Source: Kribbella sindirgiensis (GTDB lineage Bacteria > Actinomycetota > Actinomycetes > Propionibacteriales > Kribbellaceae). From it: DNA of 64,000 nt. Positions within the stretch are counted from its first letter, which is position 1. Every line of letters starts with the position of its first letter. Positions 45,187 to 54,223 of the stretch are shown here, piece after piece. The stretch lies in contig NZ_SJKA01000001.1 in assembly GCF_004331435.1 (NCBI RefSeq), positions 1 through 64,000 on the forward strand. The letters run 5' to 3'. Under the pieces are notes generated by a model, which saw only the letters and a program-made list of their open reading frames with translations, was not told the DNA's origin and did not search any database. Position numbers and translations under genes: made by a program.

Positions 45187-45540
45187 TCATGCGGCTGTTG
45201 AATTGACTGACGTCTGGGACGGTACGGCGGTCTCACCACCGACGTCAATCCGGCCGGTACGGACCGCCCAGATCTCGAAGAACCAGGTGAACAGCGGGGG
45301 AATGCCGGCCGCGAGGGCCGCCAACGTGACCGGCCACGACCACCGCAACGGCCCGCGCACCGCCAGCACGGTGATCACGTAAGCGATGAAGATGCCGCCG
45401 TGGATCGGGCCGAAGATCTGCACCCCGATCTCGTTGTCGGACAGCACGTACTTGAACAGCATCCCGATCAGCAATCCGGTCCACGAGACCGCCTCGGCGA
45501 TCGCCACCGCCCGGAACCACGCCGCATGTCTGGTAATCAT
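45187..45540 (-). CDS. DUF3817 membrane protein
   Basis: A 117-aa protein with three membrane spans. AVAIAEAVSWTGLLIGMLFKY by ends AVAIAEAVSW and LLIGMLFKY and FGPIHGGIFIAYVI match the small DUF3817 family of actinobacterial membrane proteins, of unknown function. ATG 45540 is chosen; the longer upstream frame is the shadow of the peptidase gene on the other strand. It lies upstream of the sdaA riboswitch in the same direction. Confidence 0.85.
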   Translation of the reverse strand: MITRHAAWFRAVAIAEAVSWTGLLIGMLFKYVLSDNEIGVQIFGPIHGGIFIAYVITVLAVRGPLRWSWPVTLAALAAGIPPLFTWFFEIWAVRTGRIDVGGETAVPSQTSVNSTAA

Positions 45541-45637
45541 CAACGCCGACCCTAACAATCCCCCCAAGCCGCGTTCGGGGTCGCCCGAGGGCGGCTCCCT
45601 GATGCCGGTAGCAAGCGATTGCCGAAGGATCGGCGGC

Positions 45638-47053
45638 ATGACGTTCACCCAGCGCGCCGTCACCGGCGCCGTACTGCTCGGCGTCGCAGCCGCCGGGCTG
45701 ACAACTCTGCCCACAGCTGCCACCACGACCGGGGTGCAGTGGACCGACTGCAAGCCCGAGGGCAAGGACGACCCCGCCGAGGTCCGCGGCTCGCAGTGCG
45801 CGACGCTCCGGTTGCCGGTCGACTGGCGTGATCCTGGCGGCGCCACGTTCGAGCTGGCGATCGCGCGCCGTCCGGCGAAGGTGCCGAGCGAACGCGTCGG
45901 CGTCCTGGTGTTCGGGCCGGGCGGTCCCGGGGACTCGGGAGTCGACCGGATCAAGACTGGCATCGACCGGTTCAGCACCGATCTGCAGAACCGCTTCGAC
46001 ATCGTCAGCTTCGACCCGCGCGGAGTGGCGCGCAGCAACCCGGTGCGCTGCTCGGCCGACCTGCTGAACAAGCAGCCGTCGCCGATCATCAAGAACTCCG
46101 CGGAGTTCACCGCCACAATCACCTACAACCGGCGGCTCGCGACGGACTGCCGCGAGCACACCGGGCCGCTGTACGACCACATCGACACCTGGCAGACGGT
46201 CCGCGACGTCGACGCCGTACGGCGAGCGCTCGGTGAATCCACGATCTCATTCCACGGCAGCTCGTACGGGACTGTGCTCGGCGCGCAGTACGCCGAGACT
46301 TACCCGCACCGGGTCCGCGCGATGGTGCTGGAGAGCGTGAGCGACCACAGCTCGTCGAGTACTGGTGACTTCCTCGATGACCAGGCGGCCGCGGTACAGG
46401 ACTCGTTCGACGAGTTCGTGAAGTGGTGCAACGCCACAACGGCCTGTGCGCTGCACGGTCGCGACATCCACGCGCTCTGGGCGGATCTGCTCGCGAAGTC
46501 GCCTGACCCGTTCACACTGAGCTTCGCCGTGTTCCGGGCGCTCTACGGACCACAGTGGTCTGCGCTGGCCGAGATGCTGAAGGTAGGTGTCACGCCCCCG
46601 AAGCCCGTGCAGACGGGAGTCGCGCCGTACCCGCTGGCGGTGTTCTGTCAGGACTGGAACCTCCCGGTCCGCAGCTACCGCGAGTACGCCGGACACCTCC
46701 AGCGGCTCGCACGGAACAACCAGGACCTGCGCTACCCGGGTCAGCTGATGGCTGTGTCGATCTGTCTCGGCTCACCGCCCGCGAACAACCCGCAGCACGT
46801 GCTGAAGGTCCGTGGGCTCAAGACGCCGGTACTGCTCGCCAACGCGATCCACGACCCCGCCACCGGGTACGCGTGGGCCCAGAGCGTTGAGCGTCAGCTC
46901 GGACGGTACGGCGTACTGCTGACGTACGAGGGGTGGGGACACGGGAGCTACTCGAAGAGCCCGTGCATGGAGAGCACGATCGACAACTACCTGATCGCGC
47001 GGGACGTACCGGAGCGCGGCAGCAGCTGCGCCGCCGTACAGCCCGCCGGGTGA
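45638..47053 (+). CDS. Secreted alpha/beta-hydrolase peptidase (tripeptidyl aminopeptidase-like)
   Basis: A 471-aa exported peptidase. The signal peptide (AVLLGVAAAGLTTLPTAA, about residues 10-27) has no lipobox. The catalytic domain shows VFGPGGPGDSG (oxyanion), the nucleophile in FHGSSYGTVLGAQYAETYP by ends, and the His in GWGHGSYSKSPC. Paired Cys residues suit an extracellular protein. Family members remove N-terminal peptides from extracellular proteins. ATG 45638 opens the signal peptide. It is divergent from the DUF3817 gene. Confidence 0.88.
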   Translation: MTFTQRAVTGAVLLGVAAAGLTTLPTAATTTGVQWTDCKPEGKDDPAEVRGSQCATLRLPVDWRDPGGATFELAIARRPAKVPSERVGVLVFGPGGPGDSGVDRIKTGIDRFSTDLQNRFDIVSFDPRGVARSNPVRCSADLLNKQPSPIIKNSAEFTATITYNRRLATDCREHTGPLYDHIDTWQTVRDVDAVRRALGESTISFHGSSYGTVLGAQYAETYPHRVRAMVLESVSDHSSSSTGDFLDDQAAAVQDSFDEFVKWCNATTACALHGRDIHALWADLLAKSPDPFTLSFAVFRALYGPQWSALAEMLKVGVTPPKPVQTGVAPYPLAVFCQDWNLPVRSYREYAGHLQRLARNNQDLRYPGQLMAVSICLGSPPANNPQHVLKVRGLKTPVLLANAIHDPATGYAWAQSVERQLGRYGVLLTYEGWGHGSYSKSPCMESTIDNYLIARDVPERGSSCAAVQPAG

Positions 47054-47057
47054 CGGG

Positions 47058-47285
47058 TCAGACCGGTACGCCGGTCACTTCGAGAACGCGGTCGAGGTGA
47101 TCACCACGGACCAGCCGGCCCGCCATCAGCCGGAGCTCGGCGCAGGCGCTCTCCAGCGCCTGTGCCTGGGTCCGGCAGTTGTCGACGTACCAGAACGGGT
47201 CGTCCGGTTGCGGATCGTCGGCGTCGTCGATGTCGGCGTACCAGTGCCGGCTGCCGCAGTTCATGACTCGCACTCGTAGGTTCAT
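47058..47285 (-). CDS. Small conserved-looking protein of unknown function
   Basis: A 75-aa protein, MNLRVRVMNCGSRHWYADI at its start, with an acidic, Trp-containing middle (DDADDPQPDDPFWYVDN) and a helical C-terminus. No motif is recognisable. ATG 47285 is preceded by GGGGAGTAG, a fair ribosome site; the longer frame upstream reads into a hairpin. It ends 4 bp from the convergent peptidase gene. Confidence 0.5.
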   Translation of the reverse strand: MNLRVRVMNCGSRHWYADIDDADDPQPDDPFWYVDNCRTQAQALESACAELRLMAGRLVRGDHLDRVLEVTGVPV

Positions 47286-47337
47286 GCTGACTACTCCCCG
47301 TGCCCAGGAATCCTGGGTCCCCCCTGGCCCCAGTTGA

Positions 47338-47401
47338 GGCCGACTCGGCCGGGCGCGTGATCCGCGGCCCCCCACTTGCCACGCGCCGGGCCGAGTCGGC
47401 C
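47338..47401 (-). terminator. Long GC hairpin downstream of pepP
   Basis: GGCCGACTCGGCCGGGCGCGTG (47338-47359) pairs with the arm at 47380-47401 over 21 of 22 positions around a 20-nt loop; the quoted arm is shown only as GGCCGACTCGG ... GGCGCGTG. It starts 64 nt after the pepP stop on the minus strand. A further perfect palindrome, CCCAGGAATCCTGGG, lies at 47303-47317. This is a strong terminator or a structured element. Confidence 0.6.
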
Positions 47402-47465
47402 CTCCCCCCGCCCTGTACATCGTCGGGCGGCGGCGAACGTTACTGTTCGTGACGGGTAATTTTGA

Positions 47466-48896
47466 TTACCTGGAGTTGAGGTGCGACCGGGTCCACTGCT
47501 CGAGACCGTCGGTCGTGATCGGGAGGTCCTCGGTGAGGATCTCGAGACGGTCCTGGTGGACGACGACGTTGTCCTCGATCCGGATGCCGATCCCGCGCAG
47601 CTCCGGCGGGACGGTCTCGTCGTTCGGGTGGAAGTACAGCCCCGGCTCGACCGCGAGTGCCATCCCGGCCTCGATGGTGCCGGCGAAGTACGCCTCCGGC
47701 CGGGACGCGTCGCAGTCGTGCACGTCGAGGCCGATGTAGTGACCGGTCCCGCAGACGATGTACCGGCGGTGCTGCTGCCCGTCCGGGCCGAGAAGCTCGT
47801 CGAGCGAGACGTCGAGCACACCCCAGTCCCGCAGCCCTTCGGCCAGCACCCGCAGCGCCTCGTACTGGAAGGCGCGGTACGGCGCTCCCACCTTGACCGC
47901 CTCCAATGAGGCGAGCTGCGCCTTGTGGACCAGGTCGTGCACCTGCCGCTGCGCCGCGGTGTACTCGCCGCTGGCCGGGAAGGTACGGGTCACGTCGGCG
48001 GTGTAGAGCGTGCGGGTCTCGACGCCGGCGTCCAGCAGGATCACGTCGCCCTCGTTCACGGCGCCGTCGTTCCGGACCCAGTGCAGCACCGGCGCGTGGT
48101 TGCCGGCCGCAACGATCGACGCGTACCCGACGCCGTTGCCCGCGGTCCGCGCGCGCCGGTCGAAGGTGCCCTGCAGCCAGCGCTCGCCGCCGCCGCGGAT
48201 CGCCTCCGGCAGCTCACGCGCCACGTCGCCGAACGCCAGCACGCTCGCCGCGACCGCCTCACGCAGCTGGTCGAGCTCCCACTCGTCCTTGATCCGGCGC
48301 AGCTCGGCGAGCGTCTGCCGCAGCGCGTTGCCGTCGGTGGGCGACGTACGGACCAATGCGTCCAGCATCGGCTCGACACCGGGCACCGACAGCATGAACG
48401 GGACCGCGCCCCGGACCGCGGCCGGCAGCTCCTCGATCGGGCGGCAGGCGATCTGCAACGCGTCCGACCAGTCCTTCAGCCCCGGTACCGGGCCGATCCA
48501 CAGCTCGCCGTCGCGCGCGTTCGAGAAGAAGTCCGCCTCGTCCGGCCCGGCCGTCTCGCGAAGGTAGAGCGTCGCGTCGCCGTCCGCCGAGATGACCAGT
48601 ACGGACCCCTCGGCCTGGCAACCGGTCAGCCAGACGAAGTCGCTGTCGGCGCGGAACTGGTAGTCGGTGTCGTTCGACCGGACCGGCGCACGACCGGCCG
48701 CGAGCGCGATCCGGCGACCCGGCAGCGCGGCGGCGAGCTTGCGCCGATGCTCCGCGGCCGCTTCCGCGAGCCCTTCCGGCACCGACACCGAACGGTCCAC
48801 AGGCCCCCAGCCACGCGAGATGAACTCCCGGAATCCCTTGGCGTCGATGGGGCGGTAGGACTTCGGCGTCTGGTCGGTCCGGTCGTCATCGGTCAT
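47466..48896 (-). CDS. pepP: Xaa-Pro aminopeptidase (M24B)
   Basis: A 476-aa metallopeptidase removing an N-terminal residue before proline. The N-terminal domain (about 45-190) is of the aminopeptidase P type, with FVWLTGCQAEGSVLVI. The catalytic pita-bread domain has all metal ligands: DVILLDAGVE, TADVTRTFPASG, GTGHYIGLDVHDC, LAVEPGLYF and IRIEDNVVV. It lies downstream of a GntR regulator on the same strand, next to 5-oxoprolinase genes, so the group may handle proline- or pyroglutamate-blocked peptides. Confidence 0.93.
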   Translation of the reverse strand: MTDDDRTDQTPKSYRPIDAKGFREFISRGWGPVDRSVSVPEGLAEAAAEHRRKLAAALPGRRIALAAGRAPVRSNDTDYQFRADSDFVWLTGCQAEGSVLVISADGDATLYLRETAGPDEADFFSNARDGELWIGPVPGLKDWSDALQIACRPIEELPAAVRGAVPFMLSVPGVEPMLDALVRTSPTDGNALRQTLAELRRIKDEWELDQLREAVAASVLAFGDVARELPEAIRGGGERWLQGTFDRRARTAGNGVGYASIVAAGNHAPVLHWVRNDGAVNEGDVILLDAGVETRTLYTADVTRTFPASGEYTAAQRQVHDLVHKAQLASLEAVKVGAPYRAFQYEALRVLAEGLRDWGVLDVSLDELLGPDGQQHRRYIVCGTGHYIGLDVHDCDASRPEAYFAGTIEAGMALAVEPGLYFHPNDETVPPELRGIGIRIEDNVVVHQDRLEILTEDLPITTDGLEQWTRSHLNSR

Positions 48897-48939
48897 GAGC
48901 TGAGCTCCCCTTTGCAGCTGACGTTGTCAGTTCATCAAC

Positions 48940-49689
48940 TCAGGTTGTCCTGGGGCTTTGCAAGCCCTTATCCCGGAACGCCGTGAGGATGCGTCGTTCG
49001 GAGTCGATCAGGTACTCGTGGAGGTCCGCGGCGGCCTCGTCGTACTTGCGGGCCTCGAGCAGTTCGAACAGGCTGCGGTTCCGCGCGATGTACGGCTCGT
49101 GCAGCTCGCGCGGGGTCGCGATCACGTGGAAGAGGAGCCGCAGCTCCGCGAGCAGCCGGCCGGTCATCGCGTCCATCCGCGCACTGTCGGCGAGCCCGAT
49201 CAGGTGCTGGTGGAAGCGCATGTTCGCCGTACCGACGGCCGGCCAGCGGTCCGCGCCGGCCGCCGCCTCGGCAGCTTCGACATCGTCGTGCAGGGGCTCG
49301 AGCCGGTCGGCCGGGAGCTCAGGGTCACGGTCGGCCAGGCCGCGGACGACATCCACTTCGAGGGCGCGACGCAGCCGGTACAGGTCGATCACGTCGTGCT
49401 CGTCGAGCTCCGGCACGAAGACGCCGCGGTGCAGCTTGTAGACGAGCAGGCCCTCGTGGGTCAGCAACCGGAAGGCCTCGCGCAGCGTGTTCCGGCTGAC
49501 CTCCAGGACCTCGGTCAGCTCGACCTCGGAGAGCTGGGCGCCGGGCGGCAACGCGCCTTCGGTAATACTGCGGCGCAGGATGTCCGCGGCGCGCTCGGCC
49601 GAACTGCTCCGGTCCAGTCGCGCGACATCGGCGGCGACGGTTCGCAGCCAGGACTGCCTGCCGGTCTCCTCGGCCCCACCCGTGCTCAT
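48940..49689 (-). CDS. GntR-family regulator, FCD subgroup
   Basis: A 249-aa regulator. The winged helix (AADILRRSITEGALPPGAQLSEVEL by ends ADILRRSIT and GAQLSEVEL, then VSRNTLREAFRLL) is followed by an all-helical FCD ligand domain with conserved metal-type residues (DLYRLRRALEVD, NMRFHQHLIGLA). It is divergent from pxpABC, and the palindrome GGATTGTTCAACAATCC between them is a fitting operator. pepP follows 43 bp downstream on the same strand. Confidence 0.9.
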   Translation of the reverse strand: MSTGGAEETGRQSWLRTVAADVARLDRSSSAERAADILRRSITEGALPPGAQLSEVELTEVLEVSRNTLREAFRLLTHEGLLVYKLHRGVFVPELDEHDVIDLYRLRRALEVDVVRGLADRDPELPADRLEPLHDDVEAAEAAAGADRWPAVGTANMRFHQHLIGLADSARMDAMTGRLLAELRLLFHVIATPRELHEPYIARNRSLFELLEARKYDEAAADLHEYLIDSERRILTAFRDKGLQSPRTT

Positions 49690-49737
49690 CTCCGCATCAT
49701 CTCAGCTGGGCAGGAAAAGTGGAACAAGCCTCTTGCA

Positions 49738-49754
49738 GGATTGTTCAACAATCC
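49738..49754. promoter_or_regulatory. Probable GntR operator between gntR and pxpA
   Basis: GGATTGTTCAACAATCC is a perfect 17-bp palindrome with a single central base. It lies 26 bp before the pxpA start and 48 bp before the GntR start, in the divergent promoter region, and resembles known FCD-GntR sites. Confidence 0.7.
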
Positions 49755-49780
49755 CTACGCTCGGGGCCAGGAGGTGGCGG

Positions 49781-50533
49781 ATGGACCTCAACGCGGACAT
49801 GGGTGAAGGATTCGGCTCCTGGTCGATGGGTGACGACTCGGCGCTGCTCGAGGTCGTGACCAGTGCGAACGTGGCCTGCGGCTTCCACGCCGGCGACCCG
49901 TCGATCATGCGCCGGGTGACGGCCGAGGCGGTCGAGCGCGGCGTCGCGATCGGCGCGCACGTCGGGTACGCCGACAAGGCCGGCTTCGGGCGCCGGCACG
50001 TGGACATCGAGCCGGCCACGCTGCGCGACGAAGTCCTGTACCAGCTGGGAGCCTTGGACGCGTTCGCACGGATCGCGGGCGACCGGGTGCGCTACGTGAA
50101 GCCGCACGGCGCCCTGTACAACACGATCGGCCACCACGTCGATCAGGCCACCGCGGTGGTGACCGCGGTGGCGGAGTACGACAGCACCCTCCCGGTCCTC
50201 GGGCTGCCGGGCTCGGCCTGGCTGCAGCTCGCGATCGAGGCCGGTCTGACCGCGGTCCACGAAGCGTTCGCGGATCGCGCGTACACACCGGCCGGCACGT
50301 TGGTGTCCCGGCGCGAGACCGGATCCGTGCTGCACGACGCCGACGAGATCGCGGCCCGCTGTACGGCGATGGCGACCGGGCAGCCGATCCAGGACGTCTG
50401 GGGCGGCACGCTGGTCGTCGAGGCCGCCTCGATCTGCGTGCACGGCGACACGCCAGGCGCTGTAGACATCGCCCGCCAGGTGCGGGGCGCGTTGGAGGGA
50501 GCGGGCGTCACGGTGCGCCCGTTCACCGGCTGA
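49781..50533 (+). CDS. pxpA: 5-oxoprolinase subunit A (LamB/YcsF family)
   Basis: A 250-aa subunit of the ATP-dependent enzyme that opens 5-oxoproline to glutamate. It shows the family start MDLNADMGEGFGSW, the metal-site segments ACGFHAGDP, IGAHVGYAD, and RYVKPHGALYN. ATG 49781 follows AGGAGGTGG. The stop shares its last base with the pxpB start, so the three pxp genes form one coupled operon. The divergent GntR protein probably controls it. Confidence 0.93.
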   Translation: MDLNADMGEGFGSWSMGDDSALLEVVTSANVACGFHAGDPSIMRRVTAEAVERGVAIGAHVGYADKAGFGRRHVDIEPATLRDEVLYQLGALDAFARIAGDRVRYVKPHGALYNTIGHHVDQATAVVTAVAEYDSTLPVLGLPGSAWLQLAIEAGLTAVHEAFADRAYTPAGTLVSRRETGSVLHDADEIAARCTAMATGQPIQDVWGGTLVVEAASICVHGDTPGAVDIARQVRGALEGAGVTVRPFTG

Positions 50534-51138
50534 TGCGCGTTCTCCCGTCCGGCGACCGGGCGCTGCTGGTCGAACTCGCCGATCTCGACGAGGTGCGCGG
50601 CTACTACGCGGCGCTGATCGCGGACCTGCCCACGGACGTCGTCGACGTCGTACCGGCCGCGCGGACTGTGCTGGTCACCACCGCCGGCAGCCTCCAAAGC
50701 CTGTCACGCACGCTTCGCGCGGTGTCGCCGGCCGTGGGCTCGCGGATGTCGGCCGACCTCGTCGAGATCCCGGTCCGCTACGACGGGGAGGACCTGGAGG
50801 ACGTGGCGGAGCTGCTCGGCTGTACGGTGCACGAGGTGATCGCGCGGCACACGGCCGACGAGTGGACGGTGGCATTCTGCGGGTTCGCGCCCGGATTCGG
50901 CTACCTGACGTCCCCCAGCACCTGGGAGATCCCGCGGCGTGAGTCACCCCGGACGAAGGTGCCGACGGGCGCCGTCGCGCTGGCCGGCGAGTTCAGCGGT
51001 GTGTATCCACGGGAATCGCCCGGCGGGTGGCAGCTGATCGGCCGGACGTCTGTGCAGATCTTCGACTCCGGCCGCGACCAGGCCGCTCTGTTGCACCCCG
51101 GGCGCCGGGTCCGGTTCGTCGACGCGGGTCGTGGATGA
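50533..51138 (+). CDS. pxpB: 5-oxoprolinase subunit B (KipI-like carboxyltransferase)
   Basis: A 201-aa protein of the KipI/allophanate hydrolase subunit 1 family. It shows ALLVELADLDEVRGYYAAL by ends, PVRYDGEDLEDVAELL, FCGFAPGFGYL and PRTKVPTGAVALAGEFSGVYP by ends. With PxpC it makes the part that phosphorylates 5-oxoproline before hydrolysis by PxpA. It overlaps both neighbours by short ATGA-type junctions. Confidence 0.93.
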   Translation: MRVLPSGDRALLVELADLDEVRGYYAALIADLPTDVVDVVPAARTVLVTTAGSLQSLSRTLRAVSPAVGSRMSADLVEIPVRYDGEDLEDVAELLGCTVHEVIARHTADEWTVAFCGFAPGFGYLTSPSTWEIPRRESPRTKVPTGAVALAGEFSGVYPRESPGGWQLIGRTSVQIFDSGRDQAALLHPGRRVRFVDAGRG

Positions 51139-51974
51139 GCAGCCTGACCGTTCTCGAACCAGGGCCCTTGGCAACGATCCAGGACCGGGGACGATCCGGC
51201 CAGGCCGCGCTCGGCGTACCGGCGTCGGGCGCGTGCGACCGCGCGTCCTACGCGCTGGCGAACCGGCTGGTCGGCAATCCCCTCGGCGCAGCCGCGATCG
51301 AGGCGACGTACGGCGGTCTGGTGGTGCACGCCGACACCGATCTCGTGGTCGCGATCACGGGAGCGCCGTGCACCGGCGTACCGCTCAACGCACCGACCAC
51401 ACTGCGTGCGGGGCAGGTGCTACGCCTCGGCGCACCGGCGAGCGGCCTGCGGACGTACGTCGCCGTCCGCGGCGGGATCGACGTACCCGAGGTCCTCGGC
51501 TCCCGCTCTACCGATCTGCTGTCCGGACTCGGACCGGCGCCACTGGTCGCGAACCAGACGCTGCCGATCGGGTCGTTGGTCGAACCCATGCCCGGCGTGG
51601 ACCTCGCGCCCGTCGCGCATCCCACCGGCGGGAGCGTCGTACTGCGGGTCACTCCGGGACCGCGCCGGGACTGGTTCACCGACGCCGGGTGGGCGGCGCT
51701 CGTGTCGCAGGTTTACACGGTGAGCAGCAACAGCAACCGCGTCGGCGTACGGCTCGACGGCGACCCACTCGAACGCGCCCGCACCGGCGAACTCGCCAGC
51801 GAAGGTATGACCCGCGGCGCCATCCAGATCCCACCCTCCGGCACCCCCGTCATCTTCCTCGCCGACCACCCCGTCACCGGCGGCTACCCAGTCATCGCGT
51901 ACGTCGCCGGAGCAGACCTGGACGCCTGCGCCCAAACCCGCCCCGGCCAGCCGGTACGACTGCTCAGTTCGTAG
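51135..51974 (+). CDS. pxpC: 5-oxoprolinase subunit C (biotin-dependent carboxyltransferase family)
   Basis: A 279-aa KipA-like protein, recognisable by VLEPGPLATIQDRGRSG, GVPASGACDRASYALANRLVGN by ends, YVAVRGGIDVPEVLGSRST by ends, and the C-terminal FLADHPVTGGYPVIAYV. It forms the PxpBC complex. ATG 51135 overlaps the pxpB stop. The last 11 bases overlap the convergent VOC gene. Confidence 0.93.
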   Translation: MSSLTVLEPGPLATIQDRGRSGQAALGVPASGACDRASYALANRLVGNPLGAAAIEATYGGLVVHADTDLVVAITGAPCTGVPLNAPTTLRAGQVLRLGAPASGLRTYVAVRGGIDVPEVLGSRSTDLLSGLGPAPLVANQTLPIGSLVEPMPGVDLAPVAHPTGGSVVLRVTPGPRRDWFTDAGWAALVSQVYTVSSNSNRVGVRLDGDPLERARTGELASEGMTRGAIQIPPSGTPVIFLADHPVTGGYPVIAYVAGADLDACAQTRPGQPVRLLSS

Positions 51975-52464
51975 TGCGCCTGCGCATCTCGTCGGCGAAG
52001 GTGTCCTGGGCGTGGCGCATTTTGGTGGCCTCTTCGGGGTTGGCGAACAGGGCCGGGATGGTGCTTGGGTCGACGTCTTCGACGTGCGTCTGGAGCCACC
52101 AGATGTTGCCCAGAGGGTCTCTGACGCGGGCGCCGCGGTCGCCGGTGATGCCGGAGTACATGAGGTCGGTCACGACGGTTGCGCCGGCGTCGATCGCTCG
52201 TTGGAAGGTCCGCTCGACGTCGTCGACGTACACGCTCAGGAAGCTTGGGGTGTCCGGCCAGTCCGGTGCCGCGTCGAACGTCATCAGGACCGACGCACCG
52301 ACGGTGATCTCGGCGTGGCCGATCGTGCCGTCCTGGTTCGGGAACCGCCCGCTCGTCCGGACCTCGAAGGTCTGCTCCACGAAGTCCAGGAACTTGTCGG
52401 CGCCCTTCACCACGACGTACGGCGTGATGGTCGACTTACCGCCCGGGATCTGCTGTGTTGTCAT
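51964..52464 (-). CDS. VOC-family (glyoxalase/PhnB-like) protein
   Basis: A 166-aa protein of the vicinal-oxygen-chelate fold in its PhnB-like form: TPYVVVKGADKFLDFVEQTF by ends, GHAEITVGASVLMTFD, SVYVDDVERTFQRAIDAGA by ends and RDPLGNIWWLQTH. Such proteins bind metals or bleomycin-type drugs, or act as dioxygenase-like enzymes; the reaction is not known. ATG 52464 opens the conserved part. It is followed upstream by the GlxA-like regulator gene on the same strand, 37 bp away. Confidence 0.85.
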   Translation of the reverse strand: MTTQQIPGGKSTITPYVVVKGADKFLDFVEQTFEVRTSGRFPNQDGTIGHAEITVGASVLMTFDAAPDWPDTPSFLSVYVDDVERTFQRAIDAGATVVTDLMYSGITGDRGARVRDPLGNIWWLQTHVEDVDPSTIPALFANPEEATKMRHAQDTFADEMRRRTTN

Positions 52465-52501
52465 GTCTTCAGTCTGGACTGGGTAGCGGACAGGTTCTGT
52501 C

Positions 52502-53506
52502 CTATACGTTCCTGAAACGGCGAAGGTACTCCGTCGGCGTCGCACCGAGGTGGCGGGCGAAGGCGCGGCGGAGGGTCTCGTCGCTTCCCAGTCCGCTGAG
52601 GCGGGCGGCCTTCGTGATGCTGTGGCCGTCGAGGAGGAGCTGCTGCGCGCGGTCCAGCCGCACACGTTCGACCCAGCGGCCGGGCGTGGTGCGGAACTCG
52701 TTCTGGAACAGGCGGGCCAGATGGCGAGGGCTGACCGCGGCCGCCGCGGCGAGATTCGGCAGCGTGTGGTCGCCGGCCGGGTCCGCGACGACCGTGTCGG
52801 TGATCCTGCGCATCACCTCGGTCCGCGCCGGCGGGGTCGCCATCGCGGTCGAGAACTGCGACTGTCCGCCCGGGCGCTGCATGAACACCACAAGCTCGCG
52901 CGCCACCGCCCTGGCCACGTCGGCTCCGTGATCCGCCTCGACCAGGGCGAGAGTGAGGTCGATGCCGGCGCTGATGCCGGCCGAGGTCACGTAGCGCCCG
53001 TCGGTGATGTGCAGGGCATCCGGAACAACCTCCACCTTCGGGTACTGCCGCGCCATCGCCCCCGCATGCCGCCAGTGAGTCGTCGCTTTCCGCCCGTCCA
53101 GCAACCCAAGCGCCGCCAACACAAACGCCCCACTACAAACCGAAGCCACCCGCCCAGCCTCGGCCACCAGCCCCGCCGTCACCTCTAGCACCTCGCCCGG
53201 CACCCCATCCACCAGATGATCAGCCCCCGCAACCACCACGGTGTCCACCACCCCAGCCTCCGCCACACCCCGCACCCCCGCCAACACCAACCCCGCCCCC
53301 GTCACAACCTGCCCACCAGTCGCGTCGGCCGACGGGGCGACCAGCACCGTCTCGTAGCGCCGCACGCCCGTCCGGCTCTCCGCCACCTGATTCGCCTGGT
53401 GCAGTACCTCCAAGGGACCGCTGACGTCCAGCAACGTCACCCCGTCGTACACGACGAAGGCCACCCGCTGTGTCCGAATCTGTGGTTCTCCTGGCGAAAA
53501 GGACAT
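52502..53506 (-). CDS. GlxA-family regulator (DJ-1/PfpI domain plus AraC helix-turn-helix)
   Basis: A 334-aa regulator. Residues about 12-185 form the DJ-1/PfpI-like domain (VAFVVYDGVTLLDVSGPLEVL by ends, and VASVCSGAFVLAALGLLDG by ends, with the Cys of the nucleophile-elbow position). The C-terminal 110 residues form an AraC DNA-binding domain (AAAAVSPRHLARLFQNEF and GSDETLRRAFARHLG). The VOC gene starts 37 bp downstream and is a likely target. Confidence 0.9.
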   Translation of the reverse strand: MSFSPGEPQIRTQRVAFVVYDGVTLLDVSGPLEVLHQANQVAESRTGVRRYETVLVAPSADATGGQVVTGAGLVLAGVRGVAEAGVVDTVVVAGADHLVDGVPGEVLEVTAGLVAEAGRVASVCSGAFVLAALGLLDGRKATTHWRHAGAMARQYPKVEVVPDALHITDGRYVTSAGISAGIDLTLALVEADHGADVARAVARELVVFMQRPGGQSQFSTAMATPPARTEVMRRITDTVVADPAGDHTLPNLAAAAAVSPRHLARLFQNEFRTTPGRWVERVRLDRAQQLLLDGHSITKAARLSGLGSDETLRRAFARHLGATPTEYLRRFRNV

Positions 53507-53541
53507 GGCATCAGCCTAACCTCCCCGCCGAACCTGGACCC

Positions 53542-54174
53542 ATGCCTGAAACCATCGCCGGCATCCACATCCCCGACAGCACCATCGCCCGCGAAGCGAC
53601 CGAACTCGTCCGCGACGCCGCCTCACCGCTGCTCTTCGACCACTCCCGCCGCGTCTTCCTGTTCGGCTCCCTCCGCGCCCAAGGCCTCGCGTACGACCCC
53701 GAACTCCTCTACGTCGGCGCGATGTTCCACGACCTCGGCCTGACCGAGCGCTACCGCCGTACCGACCAGCGTTTCGAGATCGACGGCGCCGACGAGGCCC
53801 GCCGCTTCCTGCAGCGGCACGGCATCACAGGCGACGCAGCCGACCGCGTCTGGACAGCCATCGCGCTCCACACCACTCCCGAGATCCCGCTGCACATGCC
53901 GCCCGAGATCGCCCTCGTCACCCGCGGCGTCGAACTCGACGTACTCGGCATCGGGTACGACGCCATCACCGAAGCCCAACGCACCGCCGTGACGACCGCC
54001 CACCCACGCCCCGGCTTCAAGAACCGCATCCTCGAGGCGTTCACCGAAGGCATCCAGGACCGCCCGGCAACCACCTTCGGCAACGTGAAGGCCGATGTCC
54101 TCGAACACTTCGTCCCCGGCTTCCACCGAACCGATTTCGTGGACGTCATCAAGAACTCTTCCTGGCCCGAATAA
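53542..54174 (+). CDS. HD-domain phosphohydrolase-like protein
   Basis: A 210-aa metal-dependent HD-domain protein with His in FDHSRRVFLFG, the HD pair in GAMFHDLGLTERYR and later His in TAIALHTTPEI, plus a late Asp in TRGVELDVLGIGYD. Family members hydrolyse phosphates or act on small molecules such as cyanamide; the substrate is not known. ATG 53542 begins the conserved part. It is divergent from the GlxA-like regulator. Confidence 0.83.
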   Translation: MPETIAGIHIPDSTIAREATELVRDAASPLLFDHSRRVFLFGSLRAQGLAYDPELLYVGAMFHDLGLTERYRRTDQRFEIDGADEARRFLQRHGITGDAADRVWTAIALHTTPEIPLHMPPEIALVTRGVELDVLGIGYDAITEAQRTAVTTAHPRPGFKNRILEAFTEGIQDRPATTFGNVKADVLEHFVPGFHRTDFVDVIKNSSWPE

Positions 54175-54223
54175 CCCGGGGGTTCCTTGTCCAAGGGTCT
54201 GGGGACGGGACAGGATGGGCGCT

